Source: Isoetes taiwanensis
Taxonomy: Eukaryota; Streptophyta; Lycopodiopsida; Isoetales; Isoetaceae
Reading direction: 5' to 3'
NCBI GenBank assembly: GCA_021234155.1
Contig: JAJEKV010000008.1
Span: forward strand, 13,951,410-14,015,409
Length of the DNA stretch: 64,000 bases
The translations under genes were made by a program, and so were the position numbers. The notes under the pieces were generated by a model that made no database searches, was not told the origin of the DNA, and saw nothing but the letters and a program-made list of their open reading frames with translations. Of this stretch, positions 34,532 through 45,467 are shown piece after piece; the first letter of the stretch is position 1, and each line of letters starts with the position of its first letter.

Positions 34532-36366
34532 CGTTGTCTTGTTTTAATCCTTGCAAAACCTGTGGATGCACAAATCTCTAAATTGTGGGATTTTCTAAAA
34601 GATACTTGCCAAATTCGGTTTAGGGTGCAGAGCCAAATGTGTGGTGAGGGATGAGAAAAGAGGTGCAAATGTGAGGAAATAAGGTGATATGTGAATGCAG
34701 GTGTATAACTAGGATGTTTTCCGGAACAAGGTGGTGAAAATGATTGAAGAAAAAAGCTCGATGCGTACCAAATTTCCTTTGAATGCAAATGAAATATATG
34801 AGCAAATTCTCGCGTAATAGCTATTTGTTAAGCCAAATCTAGATGATATCGATAGTTTGAATTGATTTCAACTCATTTGTTGATCGTGATTGATGGGAAA
34901 TTTTGGCAAAGTTCGCCGTATGGACCGCACATAAAAAATGGGAAAAACTATTTTTTGAAAAACACTCGTAAATCGATTGAAGAAAAGGGGAAACACCATG
35001 GATTGCTCAAGAAAACTTTTCTCGATTATCTTAGGAACATAATACACTTGTCGTAATCCATTCGATCACTCACCAAATAGAATTTGTATCGTAACTTCCA
35101 AAATCTTTGCTTTCAAGAACAAGGCATGGGTTTCTAATCAAAAATCTCCTCTCCTTTGATTGGAATACGGCTCGGATCATCTTTATAGACCGGTCGTGGT
35201 AGTTAGAGCTCTAATTTGTCCAAGATATGGCCACTAACTCTTCTTTTCCCAAAAATAGGCAATGCTCGTTTTTTGGCATGATCTCCATTAATTCGCATCC
35301 TTTTCATAATTCGATTGGTTCCGTAAGTCGGGTTATGATCAGCGAATCGCCTCGCATCATTCAAAGTGCGCGGAAGCCGAGAATCATAGAACCCTAATGG
35401 TTTTTTTGCCGATCTTCAAATGGATATATCCCATGTGCCTAAATCAAAAAGTCACCCGTGTATATATAGCTCGATCCGGCTAACTATTAAATTGACGGTC
35501 TTGCCCACGCGGGATTCGGCATTTCCACCGCCCCACACACCGGGTGAGCCATGTGGAGGGGGGGTGATTGGCTGAAAAGGAATCTAGGTCTGGGGGTAGA
35601 ATAGGACAATTTTTATATTTTTTTCAAAGGGCACCATTCCCAAGAATTGGAATTCAAAGGTCTATATAAGGTCTTTTTGAAATTTTTGTGCCGTGGCATA
35701 TTTTCATTGGGGCAACATGGTGATGTGGTCAAGTTTTGAAAAATGGCACTTTGATTTTTGGCTAAAAAAGGTGAATCAATGGTGACGGACATGATGAAAT
35801 GATGACTTGGCATAATGAAGGATGATGTGGCAAGGTCAAACATGGCTTTTTGCCCAAGAATTTTCGAAATTTTAAATGCCCCTTGACATTTTTGATGAGG
35901 TGGCATGATTTTGACCCAAGTGGCAAAGATATAACCAAAGTTGGATGACAAAGCATTTTGGTGAGCAAGGTGGCCATCCTAGGTGGCATTTTGACTCTTG
36001 ATGACATGGCAAGGGTATTTTTGGAAAGTGTGCCTTTTGACTTTTATTTTGACTTTCACTTGACTTTTGACATCTTTGGCACTTTAGGATGATGACTAGG
36101 ATGCCACTTGGCAAAGGTATAGATTTTAGGCATTTTGGGGAATATTTGGCCAAATGATAGGGGAAATTCAAGGAAAAATAGGAGATAGGCTCAAAAAATT
36201 TGGGAAAAATCAAGGGTGGCTAGTTTTGGCTAAAGGATTTGGCAAGGGTGCTCACCTGGCCTAGATTCTCTTTCAGCCTGATACCTTTCCTTAATAGCTC
36301 CTCCAATACTTAGAATTTTCTTCATATCTTCATCTTTTCTTCATGTTGCCACTTCAAGGGGCAACA
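34532..36366 (-). repeat. 3' LTR of the gypsy element (left copy)
   Basis: It matches 42836-44694 throughout: for example GGATGCACAAATCTCTAAAT near the left end and CACTTCAAGGGGCAACA at the right end. It is about 24 bases shorter. Differences are mainly gaps of 1-5 bases, often at C/G-containing positions (ATTCGG against ATTCTCGTGG; TTTTCCGGAAC against TTTTTCTCGAAC). Open frames within it are non-coding. Confidence 0.93.
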
Positions 36367-37487
36367 TCTTTGCCCAAAAGGAAAAATGGCTGGTCCCCCA
36401 GCCTTGAAACCTGTTAAAAACTCCTCCTGACATCCGATCTGAATTATCCCTGCTCAAATATCGAGCTTCTTAGAATGCAAAGATAAAAGCATCCTAAAAG
36501 TGCAAATATATGAGAGTGAATGCCAAATCAATGCATCTCTTTGTTGTTCTGAGATAATATAAGGTTTTCTTGAGGTCTTCATAAATGGAAAATGGTGCCT
36601 TAATAGGAAACCGGATAGAACTATGTGTACTTCACATTTTTGGTGATGAATTCTCGCAACTTTTGAACACAAAGAAAGAACTTTTTGAACATTTGTGACT
36701 TGTAGGGTCTCGCTACCATGTTCTTTTGACTTCCCATAAGTGTTGAAACTTGGGGGAACGCCCAAAATCTGCTTCAATGATCTTGTGAATAAAACTTGAT
36801 ACTTTTAGGATTTCAAAGCTACCCATTCTTGTAGGGATCTTGAAGAAATGACTTGGTGGATGGTGCTAGAATGTTATGGAAGGGTGCGTACACATTCTAG
36901 AAGGTGTAATGGTCCCGCAAATTTGCCCAAAAGAAAAAATGGCAATGGTATAAAGTCGGGCTAATGAGTAAAGGATGATCCCGCAAGTGACATGAAATAG
37001 GGAGTTAGGAGGTCGCTTTTTATGATGCATGTGGGTGAATAGCAGCCCCAGAGGTGATGAATAAAAAGTAGGAGTAAGGCTTATATGAGTGGGAGGCCAA
37101 TAAATGAAAAAAGAATGGTATGGAAGACTAGGATGGTCCTGCAAATGACATGGTGACTCAGATTAGTACTTCAATCCTGGCATTCATCACAAGATGTTCA
37201 AAGAACTGCTCATGATGATTTCGAAGCTCCCCGTGATATGAGCACAACTTTAGGAAGCAATGGTTTTTCCGGGTCGGCTTTTAAACGTAACAACTAATGA
37301 ACCCGAAATGACAATGTTAAAGATCAAAAACATATATTTTTTTTTTTCAGCCTTTTCTTCTTTTTATTTGTTTTCTTCCCATAGTGTTAGCAAATTATAT
37401 CTAGAACAATTTCAACTAATTCAACCCTTTTTAGACTACCTATTAACTATACTAACTAGCATTAGCTAGTTTAGATCCAATAAGCTT
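36367..37487 (-). other. 3' untranslated internal region of the gypsy element
   Basis: No domain is visible between integrase and the 3' LTR. Just inside the LTR the minus strand reads TTTTTCCTTTTGGGCAAAGA, only weakly purine-rich, so the polypurine tract is uncertain. Confidence 0.5.
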
Positions 37488-38560
37488 TCAAGTGTTGTGC
37501 ATTGAGAGGATTTGGCAAAATTCTCTCGTGACTCTAACTCCTCGTAAGTAATATGAGTTTACTCCAGCATGTGAAGAAATGACAAATGGACCTTCCCAAT
37601 TTGCAGAAAACTTACCTAGAGTGGGATCTTTGTTTCTAGCTAACTTAAGCACCAAATCACCAACCTGATAGTTGACTTCTACTGCTTGTTTGTCAAATTT
37701 CTTCTTGATCTTCATCTTGTGTTCAGTTATCACCTGTAGAGTCTTATCTCTCGAAGTTCCTCAAGAGCTAGCATCCGGCCAGAGCCTGCACTGTGATAGC
37801 ATCTTCTTCACTTTTGACTTGTATTTGCATTGTCCTTGGCGAAAGTACCTGCAACTCAAAGGGTAGAATGACACTAGTACCATACACAATAGAGGCAGGA
37901 GTGTTTTTTATAGCCACTTTATAAGTGGTTCTGTAGGACCAAAGGGCATAGATCAACTTTGTATGCCAGCTTCTTGGAAACCTATCTACTGTCTTCTTCA
38001 TAATGGATATCAGAGTTTTATTGGTGGATTCTGCCTGGCCATTTCCCTGAGGGTAGTAAGCAGAACTTTTTGTGTGTCTTATCTCAAGCAATTGGGTAAG
38101 CTTGTCTATTACTTCATTCATAAAGGGCATTCCTCCGTCGTAAAACAATCTTCAATGGTACTCCAAACCTAGCACATATATTAGACAAGAGGGAAACTTG
38201 TCGTGGTATCCGTGATTGGCACTTGTCAATGGAATGGCTTCAGCCCACTTAGTGAAGAAGTTCAGAAAGCAACTAGGATGTATTCATGTCCGGCAGAGGA
38301 AGATGGGTGTATAGGACCAACATAATCTAATCCCCAAACAAGAAATGGGCCGGGGGCCACAATAGGTGAAAGGGGAGGTACCTTCAAAGCATCGGCATGC
38401 TTTTGACAATCGTAACAACTCAAGACGCACCTTTTGACATCATGATGAAGTGTAGGCCAATAGTATCCAGAACTTAGAATTTTTTTGGTCCGTGGCATCC
38501 ATAGAATAGTGTCCACCACAGCAGAGATCATGAGCATGTCTTAGAGCTTGTACTGTTCTT
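37488..38560 (-). pseudogene. Gypsy integrase domain
   Basis: Minus-strand frames 38537-38262 carry the zinc-binding H-H-C-C region (HDVKRCVLSCYDCQKHADAL) and the first catalytic Asp (VWGLDYVGPI, SAGHEYILVAF). 38148-37768 carries FYDGGMPFMNEVIDKLTQLL and SSAYYPQGNGQAESTNKTL, holding the catalytic Glu, then WHTKLIYALWSYRTTYKVAI. 37733-37488 carries the C-terminal EVNYQVGDLVLKLARN and KFSANWEGPFVI. The enzyme inserts element cDNA into the chromosome. Frame breaks near 38200 and 37760 separate the parts. No chromodomain follows. Confidence 0.88.
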
Positions 38561-38599
38561 CTTCACCAAGCACCTCAACAAAATCGTGGAAGGCATCTT

Positions 38600-39390
38600 C
38601 CTACATAAAATGTCCTCAACCAAAGACATATGTTAGACATCTTTTCCTAAACTTAACTTTCTCGGATGGTGAAAATGTATGTGGACCTCTTGATGTTTTA
38701 GATAATTGACAATAGGTTGCATCCAAGACCTGGCTTCTCCAATTAAATGACATACCTCTTCCTCTGTTTGATCCTCTTCAGAGGTCAAATCATATTTGTA
38801 GAAGGCATAGGGTATGAAACTACTTGGATCTTTTTCTGTTTTGACAAGGTGGACTTCAATGGCAAAGTCTTGGAGCATGGCAGCCCACTTATAGAACTTG
38901 GTCTTCGTGGCTTTGTTTACCATACAACATTGGAAGAGGATTGACCTTCATATAGACTTGAATCTTTGGAGCTTGCATCAGAAGATGGGGGAATTTAGAG
39001 GTCAAAAATATTAGGGCAGCAGCAGACTTCTCTAGGACTGGATAATTCACCTCTGTGTCTGACCACTGTTTGCCTGCATAATTTAGTACCCTTTTGTTCT
39101 GAAATAAGGCTAATCCTACAGCAAATGATGTAACTGTTACATAAACTTGGAAAGCTTCATTTATTTAGGGGCAAGAAGTGTTACCTTCTTGTCGAGCTCT
39201 TCTTTGATCAATTCAAATGCCCTTTGGCAATCTCCATTCCACTCAACCGGGTACTTTTTGACTTGTATTTTGGATACATACCCTACTTTGGTGAGCTTGG
39301 TGATAGGTCTCAAAATGTGAGAGAAATTTGGGATGTAAATCCTCAAGCCTTGAAGTGTACCAACAAAACCTTTGATCTGCTTCAATGTTT
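38600..39390 (-). pseudogene. Gypsy RNase H / connection region
   Basis: The minus-strand frame 39385-39161 reads MKQIKGFVGTLQGLRIYIPN and ILRPITKLTK, then EWNGDCQRAFELIKEEL, the segment linking polymerase and RNase H in gypsy elements. 38923-38633 has KFYKWAAMLQDFAIEVHLVK followed by IPYAF, the end of the RNase H-like domain where the protein passes into the integrase linker. The central RNase H core (about 38930-39160) is present but broken by stops in every frame I checked. Confidence 0.75.
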
Positions 39391-39559
39391 TAGGTACTGG
39401 GAGGTCGAGAACTACCGCGGAGCTTATCTCGCAGTTAAATCAACTCCTTCTTCGATATCCGATGGCCTAACAAAGACACCTTTGTCACCAAAACAAACAC
39501 TTTTTGGATTTAAGTTCACACCACCGGATCTGCACAAAGAAAACATATTAGTGATTGTT

Positions 39560-40035
39560 TTTAGATGATCTTCCAAAGAGGTGGCCGTGAGTCAAATCAT
39601 CAAGAAAAGCCCCAAATCTTGGGGAGATAATGACTCAAAAATATTGTTCATTGCCCTCCTCGAAGGTTGCAGGGCATTTTTCAAACCAAATGGCATTCTT
39701 AGCATCATATAAGTTCCCCAAGGTGTGATGAAGGCGGTTTTGGTCGTGATAAAGGATCAACTTCTATTTGGTTGAAACCAGAGAAGCCATCCATAAGAGA
39801 ATAGACTTCTTTTCCACTCATGGTATGCAAAACTTCTTCTAGAAACGGAGGGGGTAGCAAAGCCTTTGATAGTAACCTTATTGATATCTCTATAATCAAT
39901 ACAAATTCTAAGTTGGCCACTCCTCTTCTTGATCGGGCACAATGCAAGACAACCACTGTGTTCCAATGTCTCACATATCAGCTTAGAACTCTCCATAGTT
40001 TTTAATTCTTCATAGATTAGTGGCAAAGAAGGCGT
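39560..40035 (-). pseudogene. Gypsy reverse transcriptase domain
   Basis: Minus-strand frames contain CPIKKRSGQLRICIDYRDIN, PPFLEEVLHTMSGKEVYSL and the first catalytic Asp in MDGFSGFNQIEV. Then come FITPWGTYMMLRMPFGLKNA and AFLDDLT, where F-L-D-D is the catalytic Y-x-D-D equivalent. This enzyme copies element RNA into DNA. At least four frame changes occur between these blocks (near 39980, 39750, 39690 and 39600). Confidence 0.88.
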
Positions 40036-40910
40036 AATTTATCCTCCTTAATTTCTCACGAACAGATCAGAGCCTTCTTTTTACTTTTATTTCAAATTTT
40101 GCTTTAGAGGGAGGAATTCCTTTTAGTTCGTGAGTAATCCCAAGCAAAGACATCCGAGAATTCTTGACACAAAGATAGGAAATGAGTTGAAGCAAGGCTC
40201 AGGAGCTTTTGGACCAACTTTCGTGGTTCGGGTTTGGCCATTCTTTTGATACAAATGACTTGCTCGCTTGCTTCCTCTATCCCTATAGTTAGAATTGGGC
40301 AAGTCTGTGGAGAGGTTCAGCTTCTTTCTTCCCGAAAGGCTCCTTCAAAAAAAATCCAATATGGTACCTTTTAGCTAGCCTGCCTACTTCACTATTCAAA
40401 TGCCTAGGGATATGCTCTATAGTCCGTGCCTCAAATTTGTCTAACGGGCCCCAAAACCTCTTCTTTAAGTTGTACTAACCTTGAATGCTTGGTTTGGTAT
40501 ACCTCTTGGACTTGATTGCACACGAGCCGAGAGTCTCCCTTTATATTCAAATTTCTTGATTCCCATCATGTAAGCTTCCCCGAGACCCGCAATCAAAGCT
40601 TGATACTCGCCTCATTTGAGGTTATATTTTTGTGAATTCTTGTCGCTTTTGGCCAATCGCCAAAGCCTCTGGTTTTTTAATGATGGCAGCAAAGACAGCT
40701 AGGCTCAGCTTTTCCCTACATAACCGCCATCAAAGAACAATGTATGAGTATGCTCATCAAACTTTTGCTCTTCTTCTTCCAAAAGTGGGTCTACATAGAT
40801 GTTGTACACACCTACATCTTTATAAATTAGTGCATCATCAATTGAAAAAGCAAATTCTTCTTGGAGTTTACCTTCCCGGTTGTAGAGTGTGACTTCTTGC
40901 TTACCATCTG
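40036..40910 (-). pseudogene. Gypsy protease-RT linker
   Basis: This lies between protease and RT. It shows no long frame, but no other gene is present either. It is assigned to pol by position only. Confidence 0.4.
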
Positions 40911-41225
40911 TTATTGTGCATTTACCTCCTCCCCTAACTGGGCTTTGCGTAAACCACCCCGAGCCATTTCCCCGCCCAAAAGAAGGTCATAGCTGCTAAC
41001 TGAGAAGGAAATCAGATTTACAACAAAGTCCGTGGTCATCTTGATACCCCCTACATCCGCCAAGACATCATTAACGACTCCTTTTGGTTGTACACTCTCA
41101 TTAGCAAAAGATTTTAGAATAATTGGGGCTGCGTATGATTTTAACCCTAAAGAGTCCATAACATGTAAAGGCATGATATTTATACCTGAACCTCCATCCA
41201 AGATGACTTTAGAGAGTGTTTTACC
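40911..41225 (-). pseudogene. Gypsy aspartic protease domain
   Basis: The minus strand reads VEGKTLSKVILDGGSGINIM, with the catalytic Asp in L-D-G-G-S-G. LHVMDSLGLKSY, GVVNDVLADVGGIKM and SVSSYDLLLGGEMA follow; the last corresponds to the family's Y-(D/H)-x-L-L-G-R block. The frame 41201-40911 is open for 96 codons. The protease would process gag-pol. Confidence 0.8.
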
Positions 41226-41599
41226 TTCGACTTGAGCTTCACATGAAAATATACCGTGGTCTTTCCCAACTCTAGAAATGTTGTGGACAATGTGTTCTCA
41301 ATTCTCCTCTATAAGTGTTTTGACACGCCTCTATAGGAAGGTGCTATTCTTAACAAGGTCAAAACATCTAGGGTGACTCGTAGACTTCAACACCGGGTCA
41401 ACTTCACCTAACCCAAAGAACAGCCTGGCCATTCTCGAGGTGAAACCGGGCTCAGAACCACAGAGGGCGAGGAGCTATGCTATTTCTAGGCATGTTGGTT
41501 TGTCGAGGTCCGGATCTTAGGCTATAGGGAGTACCAGCAACCAAGACCTCTTCTTCTCTTCGAAATTCATCACCTCCTTCATCAGAATCGAGAAACAAA

Positions 41600-42772
41600 G
41601 ATGAGAAGAGGATGCATCTACAGCCTTTACCTTTATCTTTCAACATATACTCTTTGATCTTGCACTGCCTTCATAATGGCCTGTTGCTTTTACAATATGA
41701 ACAAACAGTGGCACTCCTTACCAAGCAGGACCCTTTTATCACATCTAGGGCAAGGCTTGGACCAAAGAACTACTTTCTAAATGGCCTGATTTCTTACAAG
41801 AGGGTACAATGCTTTCTACTTTGTGTAGGATCTGGAAGACTTGAAGTCGATGCCTCATCTCTCGGTGCCGGAGCCTTCTTTGAGCTCGAGAGTTGCTTGG
41901 TAACCTCCATAAGTGTCTCTCGTAGCCCCGCATGTTCGGGTTGCAATTTTAAGGTTAGTAGCTTGCAACTTAGAGATCTCTTCTCTCATATCTTCTTCAA
42001 AAGAATTTTTTTCTTCAATTGTACACACACAGGTTCATAGTTAGTCTCTAAATCATTGAAATAATCAAGATCAACGTGCTCAAAAGTAGAAAATGCAGCC
42101 CTCAGCCTGCTGATCTCAATTGCTTTGGAAAATACCCTTGGTAAGGTCTCAAAACGTTGTTGTTGATGTATCTTCATTAACTTCTTGTAAACAGGGGGTC
42201 TGAACTTCAAACCATGCAAGAAAGCAGTGATCAAATGCAAAGGAGGATTATCAACACCTTTTGACTCACACTTTATCACATGCTCTCCAAATCTATCAAC
42301 ATAAGCTTCTATGCTTTCATCACTTCTAATAGAAAGAGAATGCAATTGCTGAAGCAAAGTTTCAGGAGTCACAGATTCGCCAAACCTATCAATGAATCTG
42401 CTCCTCATCTCTTCAAACGTGTGAACACCATAAATCTTTCTTTGAGTGTTAAACCATTTAGTAGCAAGATCATCAGATAAAGAAAGCTTGAACAATTCCA
42501 ACTTAGTCATACCTCTAGGAGCATGATTCCTAAAATAATCATCAAATGAGTTTAGAAATACCTCCAGGGGTTTCTTTCTGTCATAAAGAGGTCGCGGAAG
42601 GAGGCGCCTCCAACCTGAAGATAGGGTCAAGATAGTTGCCTAGAGGTGTCGCCGGCCGCCGCGGCGCCGCTGGCCGGGCGCCGCCAATCCGTGCCCAGAG
42701 GCATATCTTCAAAGATGGCTAGGCTCCCCATTACCATCCATATCCGCACTCAGCCTTCTTGGAGGCCTCACC
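41600..42772 (-). pseudogene. Gypsy gag polyprotein
   Basis: 42630-41986 (minus) is the longest open frame of the element, about 214 codons, with a retrotransposon gag domain: RKKPLEVFLNSFDDYFRNHA, KLELFKLSLSDDLATKWFNT, FEEMRSRFIDRFGESVTPET, LHSLSIRSDESIEAYVDRFG and LITAFLHGLKF. An N-terminal extension from an ATG at about 42772 (MVRPPRRLSADMDGNGE) is cut by stops and includes a GC-rich run (42645-42690). Downstream, 41690-41840 has cysteine-rich pieces (PSCKKSGHLES, CPRCDKRV) that may be relics of zinc knuckles. Gag forms the virus-like particle that packages the RNA. Confidence 0.85.
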
Positions 42773-42820
42773 ATGAGGGCTCTCAAGTTTTTTGCAAGAG
42801 TTTTTAGAGAATCCCTAAGA

Positions 42821-42830
42821 GGGACCTCCA
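42821..42830 (-). other. Candidate primer-binding site
   Basis: The minus strand reads TGGAGGTCCC five bases inside the 5' LTR boundary. A PBS normally begins TGG just inside the LTR. I cannot name a matching tRNA, so this is tentative. Confidence 0.3.
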
Positions 42831-42835
42831 AAAGA

Positions 42836-44694
42836 TGTTGTCTTTCACGTAATCCTTGCAAAAACCGTGGATGCACAAATCTCTAAATTGTGGGATTTTC
42901 TAAAAGATACTTGCCAAATTCTCGTGGTTTAGGGTGCAAAGAGCCAAATGTGTGGTGAGGGGATGAGAAAAAGAGGTGCAAATGTGAGGAAATAAGGTGA
43001 TATGTGAATGCAGTGTGTATAACTAGGATGTTTTTCTCGAACAAGGTGGTGAAAATGATTGAAGAAAAAAAGCTCGATGCAGTACCAAATTTCCTTTGAA
43101 TGCAAATGAAATATATGAGCAAATTCTCGCGTAATAGCTATTTGTTAAGCCAAATCTAGATGATATCGAGATAGTTTGAATTGATTTCAACTCATTTGTT
43201 GATCGTGATTGATGGGAAATTTTTGGCAAAGTTCGCCGTAAGTGGATCGGCACATAAAAATGGGAAAAACTATTTTTTTGAAAAACACTCGTAAATCGAT
43301 TGAAGAAAAGGGGAAACACCATGGATTGCTCAAGAAAACTTTTTCTCGATTATCTTAGGAACATAATACACTTGTCGTAATCCATTCGATCACTCAAATA
43401 GAATTTGTATCGTAACTTCCAAAATCTTTGCTTTCAAGAACAAGGGCGGGTTTCTAATCAAAAATCTCCTCTCCTTTGATTGGAATACTGCTCTGGATCA
43501 TCTTTATAGACCGCGGTCGTGGTAGTTAGAGCTCTAATTTGTCCGCAGATATGGCCAATTAACTCTTCTTTCCCAAAAATAGGCAATGCTCGTTCTTGGC
43601 ATGATCTCCATTAATTCGCATCCTTTTCATAATTCGATTGGTTCCGTAAGTCGGTTATGATCAGCTTAATCGCTCGCATCATTCAAAGTGCGCGAAGCCG
43701 AGAATCATAGAACCCTAATGGTTTTTTGCCCAGATCTTCTTCAAAGTGGATATATCCCACGTGCCTAAATCAAAAAGTCAGCTGGTGTATATATAGCTCG
43801 ATCCGGGCTAACTATTAAATTGACGGTCTTGCCCGTGGGATTCGGTGATTTCCACCGCCCCACACGCCCGGGTGAGCCACGGGAGGGGGTGATTGGTGAA
43901 AAGGAATCTAGGTCGGGGGTAGAATAGGACAATTTTTTATATTTTTTTCAAAGGGCACGATTCCCAAGAATTGGAATTCAAAGGTCTATATAAGGTCTTT
44001 TTGAAATTTTTGCCGTGTGGCATATTTTCATTGGGGCAACATGGTGATGTGGTCAAGTTTTGAAAATGGCACTTTGATTTTTGGCTAAAAAAAGGTGAAT
44101 CAATGGTGACCGGACATGATGAAATGATGACTTGGCATAATGAAGGATGATGTGGCAAGGTCAAACATGGCTTTTGCCCAAAGGATTTTCGAAATTTTAA
44201 ATGCCCCTTGACATTTTTGATGAGGTGGCATGATTTTGACCCAAGTGGCAAAAGATATAACCAAAGTTGGATGACAAAGCATTTTGGTGAGCAAGGTGGC
44301 CATCCTAGGTGGCATTTTGACTCTTGATGACATGGCAAGGGTATTTTTGGAAAGTGTGCCTTTTGACTTTTTATTTTGACTTTCACTTGACTTTTTGACA
44401 TCTTTGGCACTTTAGGATGATGACTAGGATGCCACTTGGCAAAGGTATAGATTTTAGGCATTTTGGGGAATATTTGGCCAAATGATAGGGGAAATTCAAG
44501 GAAAAATAGGAGATAGGCTCAAAAAATTTGGGAAAAATCAAGGGTGGCTAGTTTTGGCTAAAGGATTTGGCAAGGGTGCTCACCTGGCCTAGATTCTCTT
44601 TCAGCCTGATACCTTTCCTTAATAGCTCCTCCAATACTTAGAATTTTCTTCATATCTTCATCTTTTCTTCATGTTGCCACTTCAAGGGGCAACA
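42836..44694 (-). repeat. 5' LTR of the gypsy element (right copy)
   Basis: Starts TGTTG and ends CAACA on the plus strand, giving short inverted termini. It contains a TATATATA box near 43786-43794 as a possible promoter for the minus-strand transcript. Aligned by eye with 34532-36366 over its whole length, it differs mainly by short gaps. The 174-codon minus frame 44461-43937 lies wholly in the LTR and is not a gene. Confidence 0.93.
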
Positions 44695-45467
44695 ACAACA
44701 CATGATCATATTGGACCTGATATGATATGCTTACCTGAAGAAATATGTCTGCCATCAAATCTTGGATGACTTGATCAAAGCAACCTTTCTTGATATTCCA
44801 GATCACCACCTAGATATTGTGTTTTGGATACGACGGGCTATCCTCACATCACTAAATGTTGATGTCGATAAGATCAATAGGAGGATGACTGCTCTACTGC
44901 CTAATGTATAAAAGTGCAGATCGTGTGCTTGACGATCAAGATGCAAGTGTCTAATCCTACTGAGTTTTTGAACGCACAGACCCCAAGTGGCATGCCTCCA
45001 CATGAATTGACATTGAAGGTTGATATGGTAGTAATGCTGATAAGATCAATTTCCACCCAGTTGAGGCTTTGCAATGGCATCTCACTAATTGTAAGAGGAC
45101 TAGCAACTAGAGCTATAGATGCCAAAATTGTCAATCGCATCTAAATATTGGAAGGCGCATATTCATACTGCATATTTCACTGGTACTAAATAACTATGAA
45201 CTTCCCTTTAAATTTGAACGGTTACAATTTCCCATCCGTCCAGCATTCGGAATGACAATCAACAAGTCGCAGGGGCAGACTATAGAGATGGTTGGTTTAT
45301 ATTTACCCAATCCTATCTTTGCACATGGACAACTATATGTCTCCTTCTCCCGTGTTCAAAGCATTCGGGGTCTCAAAGTACTTGCATTAAATAAGGATTG
45401 GGTTGCTACAAGATATACTGCAAATGTCGTTTATAAGGAAGCATTAAGAAATATGTCAAACATGTAA
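44695..45467 (+). mobile_element. Helitron RepHel gene, 3' portion (PIF1-like helicase end)
   Basis: Immediately after the gypsy LTR the plus strand reads THDHIGPDMICLPEEICLP in the register expected from the 34531 side. Then, with frame changes, ILDDLIKATFLDIPDHHLDI, RAILTSLNVDVDKINRRMTA, SNPTEFLNAQTPSGMPPHEL, LCNGISLIVRGLATRAIDAK, ELPFKFERLQFPIRPAFGM and TINKSQGQTIEMVGLYLP. YVSFSRVQSIRGLKVLALNK and TAA at 45465-45467 close it. These are helicase motifs IV-VI of Helitron RepHel proteins (T-x-N-K-S-Q-G-Q-T; Y-V-x-x-S-R-V). The protein unwinds DNA for rolling-circle transposition. At least three frame changes plus the gypsy insertion inactivate it. I could not find the 3' hairpin and CTRR end. 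Confidence 0.88.

Larger units (their letters stand above)
34532..44694 (-). mobile_element. Ty3/gypsy LTR retrotransposon, nearly full length
   Basis: A 10.2-kb element on the minus strand, bounded by direct repeats of about 1.84 kb (34532-36366 and 42836-44694) that end in TGTTG...CAACA; the left copy starts CGTTG. Domains run from right to left as gag, protease, reverse transcriptase, RNase H, integrase, the gypsy order. The integrase form (Y-Y-P-Q-G-N-G-Q-A-E-S-T-N-K) and the WGLDYVGPI core recall the non-chromodomain Tat/Athila-like branch; clade placement is tentative. It sits inside a Helitron helicase gene whose frame resumes on the other side if a 5-base duplication ending in AAC is assumed (GTAAC left, ACAAC right, only 3 of 5 identical). 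All its genes carry frameshifts. Confidence 0.92.

Noticed and set aside
39224-39568. Plus-strand frames across the gypsy pol region
   Set aside because: They are shadows of the minus-strand reverse transcriptase and RNase H coding sequence.
43937-44461. 174-codon minus-strand open frame
   Set aside because: It lies wholly in the 5' LTR, its counterpart in the other LTR is broken, and it has no domain. It is LTR sequence, not a gene.
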